From Nemertoderma westbladi (lineage: Eukaryota; Xenacoelomorpha; Nemertodermatida; Nemertodermatidae): a stretch of DNA of 64,000 nucleotides. Under the pieces are notes generated by a model that saw only the letters and a list, made by a program, of their open reading frames with translations, made no database searches and had not been told where the DNA came from. The position numbers and the translations under genes are program-made. Where the stretch lies: the NCBI GenBank assembly GCA_032718475.1, contig JAUCBJ010001945.1:39434-103433 (forward strand), given 5' to 3'. Positions 46,701-58,373 of the stretch are shown in pieces (positions within the stretch are counted from its first letter, which is position 1; every line of letters starts with the position of its first letter).

Positions 46701-48566
46701 ACAGAAGATCTTACGATAGCCTACAAAGTTAAAACCGAACAACCAACAACCGAACACATTAACAAGGTTGAGACAGCTAAGGACGATCTTAAATTGGCCT
46801 ACAACATCAGCCAGGAAAAGTACATACAGGATAAAACTGAAGCAATTACAACTGCTCACATACAGCAACAATCAAGACTTACCTGGCAATCTGTAAATGA
46901 GGTATCTGGTCGGAAAAGTTGTGCAAAGGGGCGCCTCAGGGCCGATAGTCCTGAAGAACGTGTTGGGAAGTGGAAAAATCACTTCAGCAACTTGCTTGGG
47001 CAGCCACCAAACATCGATGTCAGCCCTACAAGGAAAATATATGACAAGACACTACCCATAGAAACAGGGGACTTCACACCTGCCGAACTCCAAAGAAGCA
47101 TTAAAAGCATGTCCAATAATAAAGCGAGTGGATTAGATGAAATCCCAGCGGAGGTATGGAAAACCGGAGTGCTAAACAGACCATTATTGAATGTTTGCAA
47201 CCGGATGTTAAAAGGGGAAAAGCCACCTCCAATTTGGACTAAAGGCCAACTAAAGCCTCTCCCCAAGAAAGGAGACATCGGCATACTAACAAACTATCGT
47301 GGGATCTGTCTGCTTGTGGTAGCTGCCAAAATATACAATAAAATGATTCTATATAGGATTAGGCCTCACATAGAGAAACTACTGCGTAAGAGCCAAAACG
47401 GATTTCGACCAAGTAGATCAACAATAGCTCAGATACTTGCACTACGGAGTCTGATTGAAGGAATTAAGTCAAAGAATCTCCCCGCAGTCATGACGTTTGT
47501 GGACTTCAAGAAGGCATTCGACTCCATCCATAGAGGTAAAATGCTTGAAATCCTAAGAGCTTATGGAATACCAGAAGTAATTGTTGCAGGCATTGGATTG
47601 TTATATTGTGACACAGAAGCGCAGGTACTCTCATCAGATGGTGAAACTGCGTTTTTCTCAATCCTGGCTGGCGTACTGCAAGGTGACACATTAGCACCAT
47701 TACTATTTGTAATTGTGCTGGATTACGCAATGAGGACGGCCACAAAGGGTGAAGATCTGGTATTCACACTTCAAGAACGCAGAAGTAGTACATATCCGGC
47801 AACTACAGTCACAGACACCGAATTCGCGGATGACATCGCCCTGCTCTCTAATACGCTAGCAGATGCACAGCTTCTACTAAATAAAGTGGAGAGGGCTGCT
47901 AAGGAGGTTGGATTGCATATAAATGCTACAAAGACCGAATTCATGACCTTTAATGTTGATGGAAACTTGACAACCATTGATAATAATCAACTAAGGAAGG
48001 TCGATGACTTCCAGTACCTTGGATCATGGATAGAGAGTAGCAAAAAGGACATAGAAATTAGGAAAGCAAAGGCTTGGGTAGCTCTATCAAAAATGGATAC
48101 CATCTGGAAATCAGATCTCTCCAGGCACCTGAAGACTAAGTTCTTTCGAGCCACAGTGGAAAGTGTATTTTTATACGGGGGTGAGACCTGGACACTGACT
48201 AAATCGCTTGAACAACGAATTGATGGTTGCTACACAAGACTACTAAGGGCAGCCCTAAACATCAGCTGGAGACAACACATGACAAACGCCGAGCTTTATG
48301 GTACAATACCACCTGTATCAACCACCCTCCGTGAACGCAGATTAAGATTCAGTGGGCACTGCTGGCGAAGTAAAGACGAGGTCATACCAGATCTACTTTT
48401 CTGGCAACCAACTCATGGAAAGCGTAGTCGTGGACGACCGGCCATAACACATATAGATCAACTTGAAAGGGATACTGAACTTGGGAGAAACGAAATTGCG
48501 ACAACTATGGAGAATCGGGAAGCCTGGAAGGATCTCATTTCTACTGTCCGAGTTCGCTCGACGTAG
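46701..48566 (+). pseudogene. LINE reverse transcriptase ORF (N-terminus lost)
   Basis: About 620 residues open from the array edge to the TAG at 48564-48566. The first ATG-less stretch is LINE linker. RT motifs are intact: NNKASGLDEIPAEVW, FVDFKKAFDSIHRGKM (motif A Asp), GVLQGDTLAPLLFVI, and FADDIALLS (catalytic DD near 47823). After RT come the maturation-like motifs FFRATVESVFLYGGETWT and RRLRFSGHCWRSKDE. No frameshifts were noticed in RT, so the loss of the endonuclease and the array upstream, not decay, are what disable it. The protein reverse-transcribes LINE RNA at the target site in intact elements. Confidence 0.85.
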
Positions 48567-48600
48567 TAGTAGTGGTAGATACCGATTGGTTACAGATTGT

Positions 48601-49279
48601 TTTTCTTAAGATTCCTGACAACACCCCCCCTCACCCCGACTCCCCCCTTCCATGTGAAATTGTTTAAATTTTTGAACAGCAACATTGAAATTAGTCAGTT
48701 TGTTGCATTTTTTAAACAATCAGTTTAAATACTTAATAATTCTAGAACTATTTTATTTACATCATTGTGTTTATAAAATAATTCAAGAATTGTTATCTTT
48801 TATCTCCCACCCCCAAATATAATTTTTGGCTTCGTCACATATAGCCATTGGGTGCTGCATCATTGTACAGCAGCCATTATGTTTCTCCAATAGAACCACC
48901 AAATATGTCGATAATTGCGGCAACGCGTGTGACCTAACGATGCAGTATTTATGATACAGGACCTAGTGCCATTTAGACATAATAACCCGGGGGGGGGGGG
49001 GGGGGGGGGGTCAACATTAATCACCAAATATCGGCTCCGTCTCCGGCCGGAGCTCATATTGCAACCCGGAGAAACCTCCGGCTCCGGATGAAATTTTAGC
49101 TCTGTTGCATCCAGAAGCTTTGCAGCAATCGATATAAACGAGATTCCACGAAAAGTTCCATAAGTTGTTAGGTTGCCCTTCTTTAGAGCGTCTATGGTCT
49201 TCTTAAGATGGTCTTCGGACCATCTTATTTGTTTATATAGGCCTATTTGAACCTGGCTTGTATAAAAAAAAAATGTATA
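48601..49279. other. Intergenic DNA with homopolymers
   Basis: No gene. A C-rich stretch (48624-48650), a G-run of about 22 (48989-49010) and a CGGCTCCG/CCGGAG-rich stretch (49031-49090) with inverted symmetry. Confidence 0.5.
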
Positions 49280-50090
49280 TGTGGCGTGTCAAGTAGAAAC
49301 GTATAGTATCCGAAAAATCTATGTTTTTATGGTCCATTCTGGTAGATAATTTTTCGGGCTATCTAGTGGTATTTAACACTTATCTTCTATCATTTTACAT
49401 TTTGGAGTAATTTCACGAAAACTAAAGTGTAATTGCTCATAATTTATTCAAACGACTTCAGAGCTCAAAACGACACCAGACATCCATTCATATTTCTGTC
49501 TGTCGGTCTGTTTGTCTGTCAAACATTAAAAAAGCAGACAAACTAGCTAAAATTCTCGCTATGGCTATTTTCCAGTTTCGTGATCTCTTTTGCGATGTCA
49601 GGTTGCACATTTCACGTAATATAGACTGTCTGTGCGTTTGTCTGTTTGTCCGTCTTTTTGTCAGACTGTCTGTCAAACATTAAAAATGCATACTAACTAA
49701 AATTTTCGCTAAAGGGGTTTTCCAGGTTCGTGATTTCATTTCCAATATCAGTTTTTCACAATTCACGAAATCTATACAACCAGTCCGTCTGCCTGTCTGC
49801 TTGTCCGTAGTTTTTTCTTTGTCAGACTGTCCGTCAAACATTAAGTAAACATACAAACTAACTAAAATTCTCGCTATGGGGGTTTCTCGGGTTCGAATTT
49901 CATTTCTGATGTCAGTTTTCACATTTCACGAAATCTAGACTGTCTGTCCGCCTGTCTGACTGTCCGTCATTTGTCAGTTTGTCTGTCATCAGATAATTTG
50001 CGAACAAATGATTGCATCTACGTAGTTTAAATCAACATTTTCGGATTCCTCGTAAAATGTTGGTCAGAAACTGTCGTTCTAGCCCATTTT
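49280..50090. mobile_element. TIR element copy 1, GTCTGTC-rich
   Basis: Starts TGTGGCGTGTCAAGTAGAAA, the terminal sequence also seen at 56355 and, inverted, at 57258. It contains four units of about 150 bp, each with GTCTGTCTGTC-type runs, AAACATTAA, TAGCTAAAATTCTCGCTA and CACGAAATCTAGAC. It is homologous, in opposite orientation, to 56470-57258. No second terminus was found, so it is probably truncated. No transposase. Confidence 0.65.
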
Positions 50091-51589
50091 CACCATTACA
50101 CTATCACATAATACACCATTTTCGGACAAATCTTCGATTTATCACTCTCAGTGTTTCAAAATTGTTTGGTTTTGGCTATAATTTGGAATACAGATACCTA
50201 AGAAGCTATTCTGCATGACAGGTCATAAAAATTTTATTTTTCGCTATTTAATATTAGTTAATACTAGTTAACAATAAAAAAAACTTGGTTATGCTAAAAA
50301 CCTTAAGGCTTTTACAGTTTTGAATCTAATCACATGAAAGTTTTTTTATATGATAGATCAAAGATGGGCAACATAACTATCAGGCGAAATTTTGTGAAAA
50401 TAATTCTGCACCGCTAGGTGGCGCTGCAAATTTATGCTAATTTTTTAGGTTTGTTATAAATAGTATTAAATTTTATTAACAAAAAATTTCAAAAAGTTGT
50501 CTGATACTTTTATGCAGGGTGGCTATCTAGACACCCACAGGAAGTTTCAGACTAATTACTCAAAAATTGTAGAAGTAGTTAGGGTTTTGAAGTTGACAAT
50601 TTCATAAAAAAAATATTTGGAGATAATCGGCCTTTCATTAGTAATAGTAATTTCAATTGGTCTCCCAAAATGGAAATTGTTATAACTTGAAAACTAAAAG
50701 CACAGCTATTAAATCGCGGTTTTCAGATTTGGAAACAACATTTCATCGTGCATTATAATAGATCACAAAAATAATTTCGATATATTTTGGACCAAAATGG
50801 TGTACCCCCCCCCCTCCCCCCCTTAACTTCCAGAAAAGTTTATTTTCCGCGCACCTAAACACCACAACGTGTATAGCACTAACTGTACGCCAAGGGGCTC
50901 TGGAACACATCGTGGTATCCACCACGTGTATAAGAATCGCAAGTGCCGATATTCGGGGACTCAGTCCCATAAGCTCTATGGTCGGCATCATTTACCATCC
51001 TCTGTTCACTCTCACCAAAAGTGCCCTAAACACTATCCGCACTTCTTGTAGTGCCTTACTGTTGGAAGTTTCACCCAAACCAGGTACCATACGAAAGGTG
51101 CAGTAATTTTATTTCCAATTTCGTCATCACTTTTTTCAAATGGCAGAAAATACATTATGGGTCCTAAAAAGTAATTAATCTGGTAAAAGATGGCTGTTTT
51201 TAAATGTCCGTAAGTACTGTAAAGTATAGGATATATTGTAATTGTTGAGGGAACAGTATTCTACCTACAGCTCTACACCATATACATCTCCAGAAAGATG
51301 AAAGAATTCTGCTCATGATGCAATATGGTCCACATCGATTAATTCACGTTTAAAACGTGAAGCACCTCAATAACTCAGTGTCCGCAGATCTGGCTATATT
51401 GCGCGTCCTTCATGGTTACAATATGGACAGTTTATTTTTAAACACTCCAAAATTGCCCGTTACATGACCGGACATTTTTGTTACATGAAGGACGACCTTT
51501 CAACCCCTCATTTTTATTTTCATGTCTCTAAAAGAGATTGGCAATTACCACCATTGAGTTCGTCTCGAAATCAACTGATATATGGTTTT
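50091..51589. other. AT-rich intergenic DNA, no gene supported
   Basis: Holds a C-homopolymer (50806-50821) and a more GC-balanced stretch (50840-51090) with open frames on both strands but no recognisable motif. The rest is featureless. Confidence 0.4.
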
Positions 51590-51913
51590 CCATATGTCGT
51601 AGCTTTAATAATGAATAAACACCATTCTAATATAACCATAGTCTTTATTATTACAAAAGCAGTTTTTATGTATAAAGCAACGGTAATTACTAAGTCTACA
51701 TTACTAAGTGTAATATAGTACAATACAGCAATGTAGTGTGTTACGCTAAGTAGGCTTCCTAGCCTACCGGTACTACACAGCAGTTCAGTATGTTGTTACA
51801 ATACCTAGCCTAATGCATTACAGCAGTATAGTCCAGTACAACATTTTAAATTTCCCTCTATAGTTTATAGTAATCTCCACATACTCCCCTCCCAAATAAA
51901 AGGCATGTACCGT

Positions 51914-54900
51914 CTAAGTTTTGAAATGTTTATAGATTGTCCCTTTGCGGGTAGTAGATGGAGACGACATCCCAACCACTACTGGTGATATGTCCTGGAT
52001 TTGGTCCTGGGTGTTATTCAAATCTGAATCCACCTCTCCAAGAAGGTCATTTTGAAAGTTATGAATTTCCTCTGACCTATCTTCCACAATAGACATTTCT
52101 TCTTGGTCAAATTCATTTCCAGAAATGCTGTTAGACCCACCCAAGATATTACTTTCAGTTTCCTCTCCTATTGGATTATATTGTTGTTGGGGTCCCCTCG
52201 ATAGTTTACGTACATTCACTGTATCAGACCAACCATCCCCATCATTAACACGCACAACGTAGTCAGATAGAATCTCCGTAATAAATACTTTAGCCACCTG
52301 CTGTAGCTTTCCCTTCTTGCAATAAACCATCGATCCCACTTGAATCCAGTTTGGTAGGTTACAGGCATTGAGCTTAACGTTTGTTGGTGCTGGGTTTGGA
52401 GCAATTGTGGATAATCGACTAAAACCCATAAATCTCTCATGTGGTGATGTCCCTGTGACACGGTTCTTCAGAGTACGTATATTGCCTAAAGCATTATCTA
52501 GTTCTGACTCCCACTGCATAATAGTCTTTCCAGCTTCTCTTAATCTCAACTTAATAGCTGACCAAATGATGCCATTATACCTCTCGCATTGGCCATTACC
52601 GGCTGGGTTATATGAAGTTGTTCTTGACTTTCTTGTATTCCATGAGCTTAAGAAATTACGAAATTTATCTGAAATCAGCTGTCTTCCTCTGTCCGAATGT
52701 ATAGATCTACATGGCCCAAACAAGTTGAACAATATGGTTAAGAACCTTTCCATAGTTTCCATTGTCACGTCTGGAACAGCAAAAGCAAAGGGAAACCTGG
52801 AGTATTCATCTACACAAACAAATAAATATTTATTTCGTGTTGCTGATGGTAAGGGACCCTTGAAGTCAATAGAGACTCTTTCCCATGGTGATGTAGACTG
52901 AATCACATTTCCTGGTGTTATTTGGGCAAAGTGAGGTTTTAACTCGCAACACAGCTCACACTCTCGACAGACATCCACACAATCTTGTTTCAGACCATCC
53001 CAACAGTGGTATCTTTTAATAAAATCATTCAAGCGATCAACTCCAGGATGACCTAGTCCTTTATGAACCTCTCTCACTAAAGTCGTATTATTATACTGCC
53101 CATTAGAATTTAAAAGATTCCCATTAAAAGCAGTACATCGACTTAATGCATCAGCAATGACATTTTGCTTTCCAGGGCGATATTGAATATCAAAGTTAAA
53201 CTCTGCAAGTTCTAAATGCCAGCGACACAGTTTATTATTCTTAATTTTGCTTTTGGGGCGTTCATCCATTAAATATGCTACACCTTCTTGGTCTGTGATT
53301 ACTTCAAATTTCCTTCCTACCAGGAAATGACGCAGTTTATCAATACAGTAATGCACTGCAAAAGCCTCTAGCTCAGGCGTGGACCAGTTTTTATCAACAG
53401 CAGTCAACTTGTGTGAAATGAAAGCCACAGGTTGACCATTTTGGGACAAGACACCACCTACAGCCAAACTCGAAGCATCTGTCTCTAGTACTAGGATATC
53501 TGTTGTATTGGGAATCAATAGCATCGCATCTTTCAGTTTGGATTTGAGTTCAACAATGGCTCGGACACCAGCTTCATTTAATGGAAACTTTGGTGAATTG
53601 CAAGTATCAAATAGAGGAATTGCAACAGTTGCAAAGTTTTCTATCCACTTGGAATAATAGACAAACATGCCCAGTAATGTTTCTAGTTCCTTCTTCGTTT
53701 GGGGAACTGCCATTTCCATTAGTCCAGCAAATCGATCAGGGTCAGGACTGATTCTTCCATTTTTAAAGATATGTCCAAGAAATCGCAGTTCGTTTTGTCG
53801 GATCAGACATTTCTCTTTCTTAAATCTGATACACTTCTCTCGAGCACGAGTTAGAAATTCAATCACACGAGAATCATGTTCTTCCTTTGTTTTCCCCCAT
53901 ACCGCCACATCATCTAACAATCCCGCACATCCCTCAATTCCCTCTATAACCGTCATAATTTCTCTTTGGAAAACAGCACTTCCATTTGTTACACCAAAAG
54001 GTAAACGAGTGTATTGATATAGGCGTCCGTTTGCTTCAAAGGCTGTATAAGGCCGTTCATTCTCTACAATGGGTAGCTGATGATAGGCTGAGCGAAGATC
54101 AAACCGTGAATAGAATATACCCTCTCTGATTTTATCCAATAGATCTGGAATGAGTGGTAGTGGGAAAGCATCAACTTCTGTAAACCGGTTTATAGTAGAG
54201 GCATAATCAATACAAACTAGAATCTTATCTCTCTCAGGAACCAACACACACTGAGATCTCCACGGGCTTGTTGATGGTTCAATGACACCTACATTTAAGA
54301 GTTTCTTAACTTCTAATTCAATTATGTGCTGGTCATCTTTGGATCTATAGCGCGATGGCATTCTTACTGGTTTTGTTTTTGGATCCATTCGTATAACGGA
54401 GACTGGTGGAATATTTAAACCAACAATTTTGTCATCAAACAAATCTTTAAATATTTCAAAGAGATCATCGTCAATATGCTTCTCAGAAGCAGAAATGCTA
54501 GACTTAGCAAATCCAGATACTGTTAAATTTCCAAGACTTCCTCCAAACTGTATATGTAGTTCATTAAACTGGTCCAATGCAGAGACACCCATAATTGCTG
54601 GATCAAATAAATTCTTGGCAATAAACAGATTAACCGGAACATAGCGACCATCTATTTCCAAAATCTCTGTAGTTTCTCCAACCAAGGTTAATGGCTTATC
54701 TCCAATATTTTTACAAAGTTCCGAATTCTTCAACCGTTTAAATGAAAGCCCCACTGATTGAGCTGTAGCTTCACTGACTACAGTAATGTCAGACCCTGGA
54801 TCAACTAACCACTGAATGAGCGAGTTATTTAACTTTGACTGTATAAATTTGCGATTACTAGAATATTTTTTGTTATCTTTCTCTTCTAGAGTTGCAACAC

Positions 54901-55310
54901 AATAATTCCCCAGAGTTGCGACATTATAACTCGCTGATTTACCCATTGCAGATCCAGTTTCGGATGTACCCTTCCTTGTTTTACATTCTCTTGCAAAATG
55001 CCCAATTTTCCCACATTTGTAACATTTTTGGTTTTGAGCTCTGCAATCACCCTTATCATGCCAAGTGGTTATTCCACAAAAGAAACACTTCCAATTCTTA
55101 TCCGTTCCTGACCGGGGATTATTATAGCGGGTGCCCGAACTACACACATTCCTTTCTTCAACTTTGATTTCTGATAATGCAGATTGCATTGTCTCTACTA
55201 GAGGAGCAGCAGCCAATTTTCTCGAATACATAGTGTCTGTGCTATGGGAATCAGTGACTGCCTTTAAAGAAGACAATTCAACTTCAGCTGCTGAAAATGC
55301 ATCTCAAAAC
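51914..55310 (-). CDS. Gypsy Pol polyprotein (NC, PR, RT, RNase H, IN)
   Basis: About 1120 residues from the overlap with Gag; no ATG is required if made by -1 frameshifting. Numbering from 55276: zinc knuckles at 64-78 (CFFCGITTWHDKGDC) and 85-98 (CYKCGKIGHFAREC); protease LVDPGSDITVVS near 157-168, where the usual DTG/DSG reads DPG; RT with FSRFDLRSAYHQ, RLPFGVTNG and the active site LLDDV; RNase H with LETDASSLAVGG and RPGKQNVIADALSR; integrase with an HHCC domain (HPGVDRLNDFIKRYH, CRECELC) and DDE residues in SIDFKGP, IHSDRGRQ and GNGQCERYNG. Pol is read in the -1 frame relative to Gag. The frame opens after a TGA about 30 nt upstream of 55276. Confidence 0.92.
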
Positions 55311-55869
55311 CGAAGCTCTTGGAAGACTTTTCCGCCATTTTAAAAGCGCGAAATACTGCAAGTTTCATGTCATCTAGAAACAATCCCGTACAAAATGCAT
55401 CTCTCAGAGCTTCATTCTCGAAACTCACTGGAAACTGACAAAATGAAATAATCTGTCGCAACTTTGACACAAAATCATCCAAGCTTTCTTTATCTACTTG
55501 TTTTGTTGAGTATAATTTTACCCGTTCACTCAAGGAATTTCGTTCTGCTATAAACTTCTTTGTAAGAAACTCTGCCACTCTTTGAAATTCCGTTTGTCCA
55601 TCTGCTAGGACAGCCCACTGGCTTACTTCATCATAATACTTTGCTGCCTTTGTTCCAGCATATAACAACAAATAATCAACTTTATCATCTTCTGCAACTT
55701 TGGATACCCGAAGATATCGCTTAAATTGGCTTAACCATATTTGGAAATCATCCACCCCTGGATTGAATATCGGAACTACCTGTTGTTTCAATCCACAAGG
55801 CCGATCCCCTCTGAATTCATTATTTCCACCATTACCTAGGGCGGGATCGTTACTCGCTGAATCTGCCAT
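55264..55869 (-). CDS. Gypsy Gag
   Basis: 201 residues from the ATG at 55867-55869, 39 nt downstream of the 5' LTR. Contains the retrotransposon-Gag capsid signature: FQIWLSQFKRYLRV, KVDYLLLYAGTKAAKYYD, EFLTKKFIAERN, SLDDFVSKLRQI and LRDAFCTGL. It forms the particle around the RNA. The nucleocapsid knuckles are encoded in the following frame, so the Gag-Pol frameshift would occur before the nucleocapsid, which is unusual. The stop codon lies within the frame overlap. Confidence 0.9.
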   Translation of the reverse strand: MADSASNDPALGNGGNNEFRGDRPCGLKQQVVPIFNPGVDDFQIWLSQFKRYLRVSKVAEDDKVDYLLLYAGTKAAKYYDEVSQWAVLADGQTEFQRVAEFLTKKFIAERNSLSERVKLYSTKQVDKESLDDFVSKLRQIISFCQFPVSFENEALRDAFCTGLFLDDMKLAVFRAFKMAEKSSKSFGFEMHFQQLKLNCLL

Positions 55870-56200
55870 GTTGCAGTGCTCTTCTTAGATTATTATACAT
55901 AAAAACTTTGTCGTAGCTTTAATAATGAATAAACACCATTCTAATATAACCATAGTCTTTATTATTACAAAAGCAGTTTTTATGTATAAAGCAACGGTAA
56001 TTACTAAGTCTACATTACTAAGTGTAATGTAGTACAATACAGCAATGTAGTGTGTTACGCTAAGTAGGCTTCCTAGCCTACCGGTACTACACAGCAGTTC
56101 AGTATGTTGTTACAATACCTAGCCTAATGCATTACAGCAGTATAGTCCAGTACAACATTTTAAATTTCCCTCTATAGTTTATAGTAATCTACACACCATA

Positions 56201-57485
56201 TATCCATGTATTCACTGTATCTTAGAACTTGTTAAAAATCCACCTCGGTTTGGGAATGGTAACTTTTGGTGAGATTGACCCAGCTGGGTTTCTCAGAAAC
56301 ATGTTGGATGTGCTGCCCGATTTTGATGAACTGTAATACCTTTAATTCAAAATATGTGGCGTGTCAAGTAGAAACGTATAGTACCGGTATAAAAAAAAAG
56401 GCGTTCTGAGAAAAACGCATTTAAAGTTTTATGATATGTTTATTTTCCTTCTTGCAGGACCCTATGGGATTGAACGACAGTTTCTGACTCAAAATTTTAC
56501 GAGGAATCCGAAAATTTTGATTTAAACCAGGTAGACACAATCCTTTGTTCGCAAATATCTAATCCAATACCTAAGCAAATATATATTCCCTTATTGTCTC
56601 CATGCTCGGAGTCCCCACAACCCAAATATCTAATGACAGACAGCTTGGTAAAATGACGGACAGTCAGACAGGCGGACATACAGTCTAGATTTCGTGAAAT
56701 GTGAAAACTGACATCAGAAATGAAATCACGAACCCGAGAAACCCCCATAGCGAGAATTTAGTTAGTTTGTATGTTTTCTTAATGTTTGACGGACAGTCTG
56801 ACAAAAAGACGGACAGACAGACAGACTGTATAGATTCCATGAATTGTGAAAACTGATATCGGAAATGAAATCACGAACCCGAAAAACCTCTTTAGCGAGA
56901 ATATATAGTTAGTTAGTATGGTTTTTAATGTTTGAAAGACAGTCTTACAAAAAGACAGACAGACAGACAAACGGACTGACAGTCTATATTACGTGAAATG
57001 CGAAAACTGACATCGGAAATGAAATCACGAACATAAAAAACCTCTAAGGCGAGAATTTTAGTTAGCAGACAGGAATATGAATGGATGTCAGCTGTCGTTT
57101 TGAACTCTGAACTCGTTTTGAAGAAATTATGAGCGATTACCCTTTAGTTTTCGTAAAATTACTCCTAGATAGTCTAGATATACCACTAGGTAGGCCGAAA
57201 AATTCTCTACCAGAATCGACCATAAAAAAATTTCTGATACTATACTTGACACGCCACAAATGTATAAAATTTGCATAATAAGAGTTAAACATTTCGTTGA
57301 CAATAACATACAGTAATATATTTCTAAAATGTGATGACGAATTATCTTATTAATCCAGACAGAAGGAATTAGCGAGATAAATGATCTGGTAATGTTGAAC
57401 GCTAGAACCATTCTGGAAGTTTTTTGAAATTATGTTATTATATACAGTAATATTACAGTAATAATTGCGGAATAATTTTAAGTCT
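56201..57485. other. Flank between Gypsy element and receptor exon
   Basis: Mostly taken up by TIR element copy 2 (56355-57258). 57259-57485 is AT-rich and is the 3' flank of the receptor gene; no canonical AATAAA was seen on the minus strand. Confidence 0.6.
56355..57258. mobile_element. TIR element copy 2 (904 bp)
   Basis: The terminal inverted repeats are TGTGGCGTGTCAAGTAGAAA at the left end and its partner ACTATACTTGACACGCCACA at the right (a 5-bp difference). The interior has GACAGACAGAC-type runs in units of about 150 bp, the complement of copy 1. No target duplication is obvious and no protein is encoded. Confidence 0.75.
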
Positions 57486-58373
57486 TTATATGATTGGGTT
57501 CTTGGCGCCAATGATGAGAGTTAAAGACGATGCCAAAGTTGCTATAGTAAAGATGTATGCCAATAGGCGATCTACAATGAGAGCTAAGTACCGCCATTCG
57601 CCGAGAACGGATTTCTCTTCGTCCTGCCGTTTCATCACGCCGACCATATAATCGAGATTCTCCGATATAGATACCATTGCCTCGTTAGTCGCCTCGGCGA
57701 TGAGAGCGTTGCTGTTCCGGAAAGCATCGTCTGTGTCCGCGCAGCCATTCCCTTTGTTTCTCGAGTGCTGACGCACGTAGTTCTCGTACACGTGGTCGCT
57801 GGGAGTGGCTGGAGCCTCGAAATAGTTGGACCGCGTATCCGCCGCACTTACTTTCTCCCGATGAAGAAACACCAAGTGCGAAAGATAGTTGAAGAACAGA
57901 TTCTTAACCCACGGCGGGACGCGTTTGGAGGGCGTCCGAGGGTAGTGGATATCCAGTACAATTGTCGTCATAAGCAACGAACATGCGACCAATCCGATTG
58001 TGGTAATAAAGTACTGGCCGATGATTGGTAAACTTGTACTGGTTGGAGGCATCATATCTGCGACTAGTAGAAGGTTGACCGTGAGGGAGAGAAGCACCGT
58101 AATCGCTAGCGTAACCTTCTCTCCGCTCTCACAGGGAAGGAAGAAATCTAGAAGAGTAATTGCTGTGATCATTGCACACGGTATGATTAGGTTAAATTCG
58201 TAGTAGAAAGCCTGGCGTTTTAGGTTGATCATGAAAGTGACAGCTGAGTAATTCTCTGTACCGAAGTAGCTAGTTACTGTCCGTTTCACGGGTATAGCGC
58301 CAAGCTCCCATTCTCCGTTCTTTTGGTAACTGCCATTGTCGCCACCACTGTAATCAGCGGGTATAATGTCCAC
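57486..58373 (-). CDS. Nicotinic-type Cys-loop receptor subunit, last exon
   Basis: 295 codons from an acceptor (AG at 58374-58375, exon starting with GTG) to the stop at 57486. It encodes the end of the ligand-binding domain and all four membrane helices: M1 about 58-79 (NLIIPCAMITAITLL), M2 about 86-104 (SGEKVTLAITVLLSLTVN), M3 about 117-141 (GQYFITTIGLVACSL), an intracellular loop with NPIG-free SNYFEAP text and an amphipathic MA helix (ISENLDYMVGVMKRQDEE), then M4 about 263-288. Glu before the M2 Lys is the cation-selective pattern of nicotinic receptors. Loop C (KRTVTSYFGTENYSAVTF) lacks the vicinal cysteines of alpha subunits, so this is a non-alpha or orphan subunit. Upstream exons would lie to the right; none is seen in the window. 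Confidence 0.85.
   Translation of the reverse strand: MDIIPADYSGGDNGSYQKNGEWELGAIPVKRTVTSYFGTENYSAVTFMINLKRQAFYYEFNLIIPCAMITAITLLDFFLPCESGEKVTLAITVLLSLTVNLLLVADMMPPTSTSLPIIGQYFITTIGLVACSLLMTTIVLDIHYPRTPSKRVPPWVKNLFFNYLSHLVFLHREKVSAADTRSNYFEAPATPSDHVYENYVRQHSRNKGNGCADTDDAFRNSNALIAEATNEAMVSISENLDYMVGVMKRQDEEKSVLGEWRYLALIVDRLLAYIFTIATLASSLTLIIGAKNPII

Larger units (their letters stand above)
44400..48600 (+). mobile_element. 5'-truncated LINE with internal tandem array
   Basis: The left part (44400-44760) encodes the linker after the lost endonuclease domain (VTAEIRLSLRASK, WEKLRTD). The coding sequence is then interrupted by a 33/37-bp array (44755-46700) and resumes in the same overall frame with TEDLTIAYKVKTE at about 46701. 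The RT and C-terminal domain follow. The 3' end is close to TAGTAGTAGTGGTAG, after which sequence similarity to the copy at 18.3 kb ends. No target duplication identified. It belongs to the non-LTR group with GETWTLTKSLEQRIDG-type C-terminal motifs; I do not assign the clade. Confidence 0.85.
51595..56195 (-). mobile_element. Complete Gypsy LTR retrotransposon
   Basis: 4601 bp. The two 287-bp LTRs (51595-51881 and 55909-56195) start TGTCGTAGC and end CACA on the plus strand, with two substitutions noticed. CCATA flanks both sides (51590-51594 and 56196-56200) as a 5-bp target duplication. Transcription is on the minus strand, so the 5' LTR is the right one. A polypurine tract (GGGAGGGGAGTA) abuts the 3' LTR at 51882-51893. 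Gag and Pol frames are both open, so the element may still be active. Confidence 0.95.

Noticed and set aside
45032-46701. LADTNPLGQYL-repeat frames, up to 260 residues
   Set aside because: By-product of a 33-bp array with frame-shifting 37-bp units, derived from LINE sequence.
50743-51106. Overlapping frames on both strands in a GC-balanced stretch
   Set aside because: No motif recognised and neither strand is clearly coding.
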